From: Bdellovibrionales bacterium RIFOXYC1_FULL_37_79
GTDB lineage: Bacteria; Bdellovibrionota; Bacteriovoracia; Bacteriovoracales; Bacteriovoracaceae
Reading direction: 5' to 3'
Length of the DNA: 64,000 bases
Assembly (NCBI GenBank): GCA_001770015.1
Contig: MEQB01000001.1
Coordinates: 154,452 to 218,451, forward strand
A program made the position numbers and the translations under genes. This document shows positions 63,850 to 64,000 of this stretch, in pieces. Below the pieces are notes generated by a model. The model was not told where the DNA came from. It made no database searches and worked only from the letters and a program-made list of their open reading frames with translations. The first letter of the stretch is position 1; every line of letters begins with the position of its first letter.

Positions 63850-64000
63850 TTATTTGCAAATTTTCCTGACATCGCAAGCCCAATTGCTTGAAGAGCCGAG
63901 TATCTTTGATATCTCATATTGAGCAAGCAATGGAGATGGTGAACTATGATCAAGAGGAATTTGGACAATGGCTTTTGTTGGCAATGATGATAAAACAATT
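63850..64000 (-). CDS. C-terminal end of an unidentified protein (partial)
   Basis: The frame is open from the window end to a TAA at 63850-63852, encoding about 49 residues that include 'AIVQIPLDHSSPSPLLAQYE' and end 'SSNWACDVRKICK'. Composition is protein-like. The start and most of the gene lie outside the window, so neither function nor reality is certain; another open frame overlaps the same bases. Confidence 0.35.
   Translation of the reverse strand, partial: IVLSSLPTKAIVQIPLDHSSPSPLLAQYEISKILGSSSNWACDVRKICK

Noticed and set aside
63668..63883. 71-residue frame on the minus strand
   Set aside because: The same bases in another minus frame match the small gene at 59577; this frame has no such support.

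Overview
The window is AT-rich bacterial chromosome (roughly 37-40% G+C by eye) with dense, mostly short-spaced genes. The mix suggests a Gram-negative member of the Bdellovibrionota, most likely a Bacteriovorax-like relative. The pointers are many small signal-peptide or lipobox proteins without recognised families, several HExxH and S8 proteases, degenerate two-component receivers, a Tad/Flp pilus locus, and DUF4911 and DUF1003 proteins. This placement is an inference; no rRNA or other decisive marker is present.

Layout. 1-10 kb: TrmH-family methyltransferase, a DUF3943 protein, aconitase, and a lipoate ligase-E1alpha-E1beta-E2-E3 operon for a 2-oxoacid dehydrogenase complex. The E3 lacks the first cysteine of its redox disulfide. 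10-22.5 kb: degenerate receiver/HD-GYP protein, PAS histidine kinase, DUF1003 protein, a metallopeptidase/ATP-grasp/small secreted protein operon preceded by a perfect palindrome, NhaR-like LysR regulator, lipoprotein protease, class I amidotransferase with an M48 protease, and a secreted EEP-family phosphoesterase/nuclease. 22.6-29.3 kb: TPR lipoprotein, LysM protein, TopA and DUF368 transporter, ending in a tRNA-Arg gene whose 5' end overlaps the DUF368 stop codon.

29.3-44 kb looks accessory. It opens with a HepT/MntA-type toxin-antitoxin pair beside the tRNA, continues with secreted proteins separated by a dispersed 66-bp repeat, and ends with a lipoprotein, a 993-residue secreted protein and a subtilisin-like protease in tight series. 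44-47.6 kb: glycerate kinase, GNAT-like protein, FmdB zinc ribbon, DUF3108 protein. 47.5-52.1 kb: a compact, incomplete Tad locus (Flp pilin, pilin-like proteins, secretin, CpaF ATPase) interrupted on the opposite strand by a 42-codon basic gene with its own promoter. 52.3-54.7 kb: SPOR protein, GDP-mannose pyrophosphorylase and a small secreted protein. 54.7-64 kb: degenerate receiver protein, Gly-rich collagen-like secreted protein, membrane protein, and a segment with two 46-bp direct repeats and two broken related small genes around a lipoprotein carrying four near-identical Cys-rich repeats and a metallophosphatase domain.

How the genes work together: the 5-10 kb operon encodes a whole 2-oxoacid dehydrogenase complex plus the ligase that lipoylates it, next to a TCA-cycle aconitase. 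The 14.5-17 kb and 37.5-44 kb clusters pair proteases with secreted or ligase partners of unknown purpose and are the best places to look for undescribed systems.
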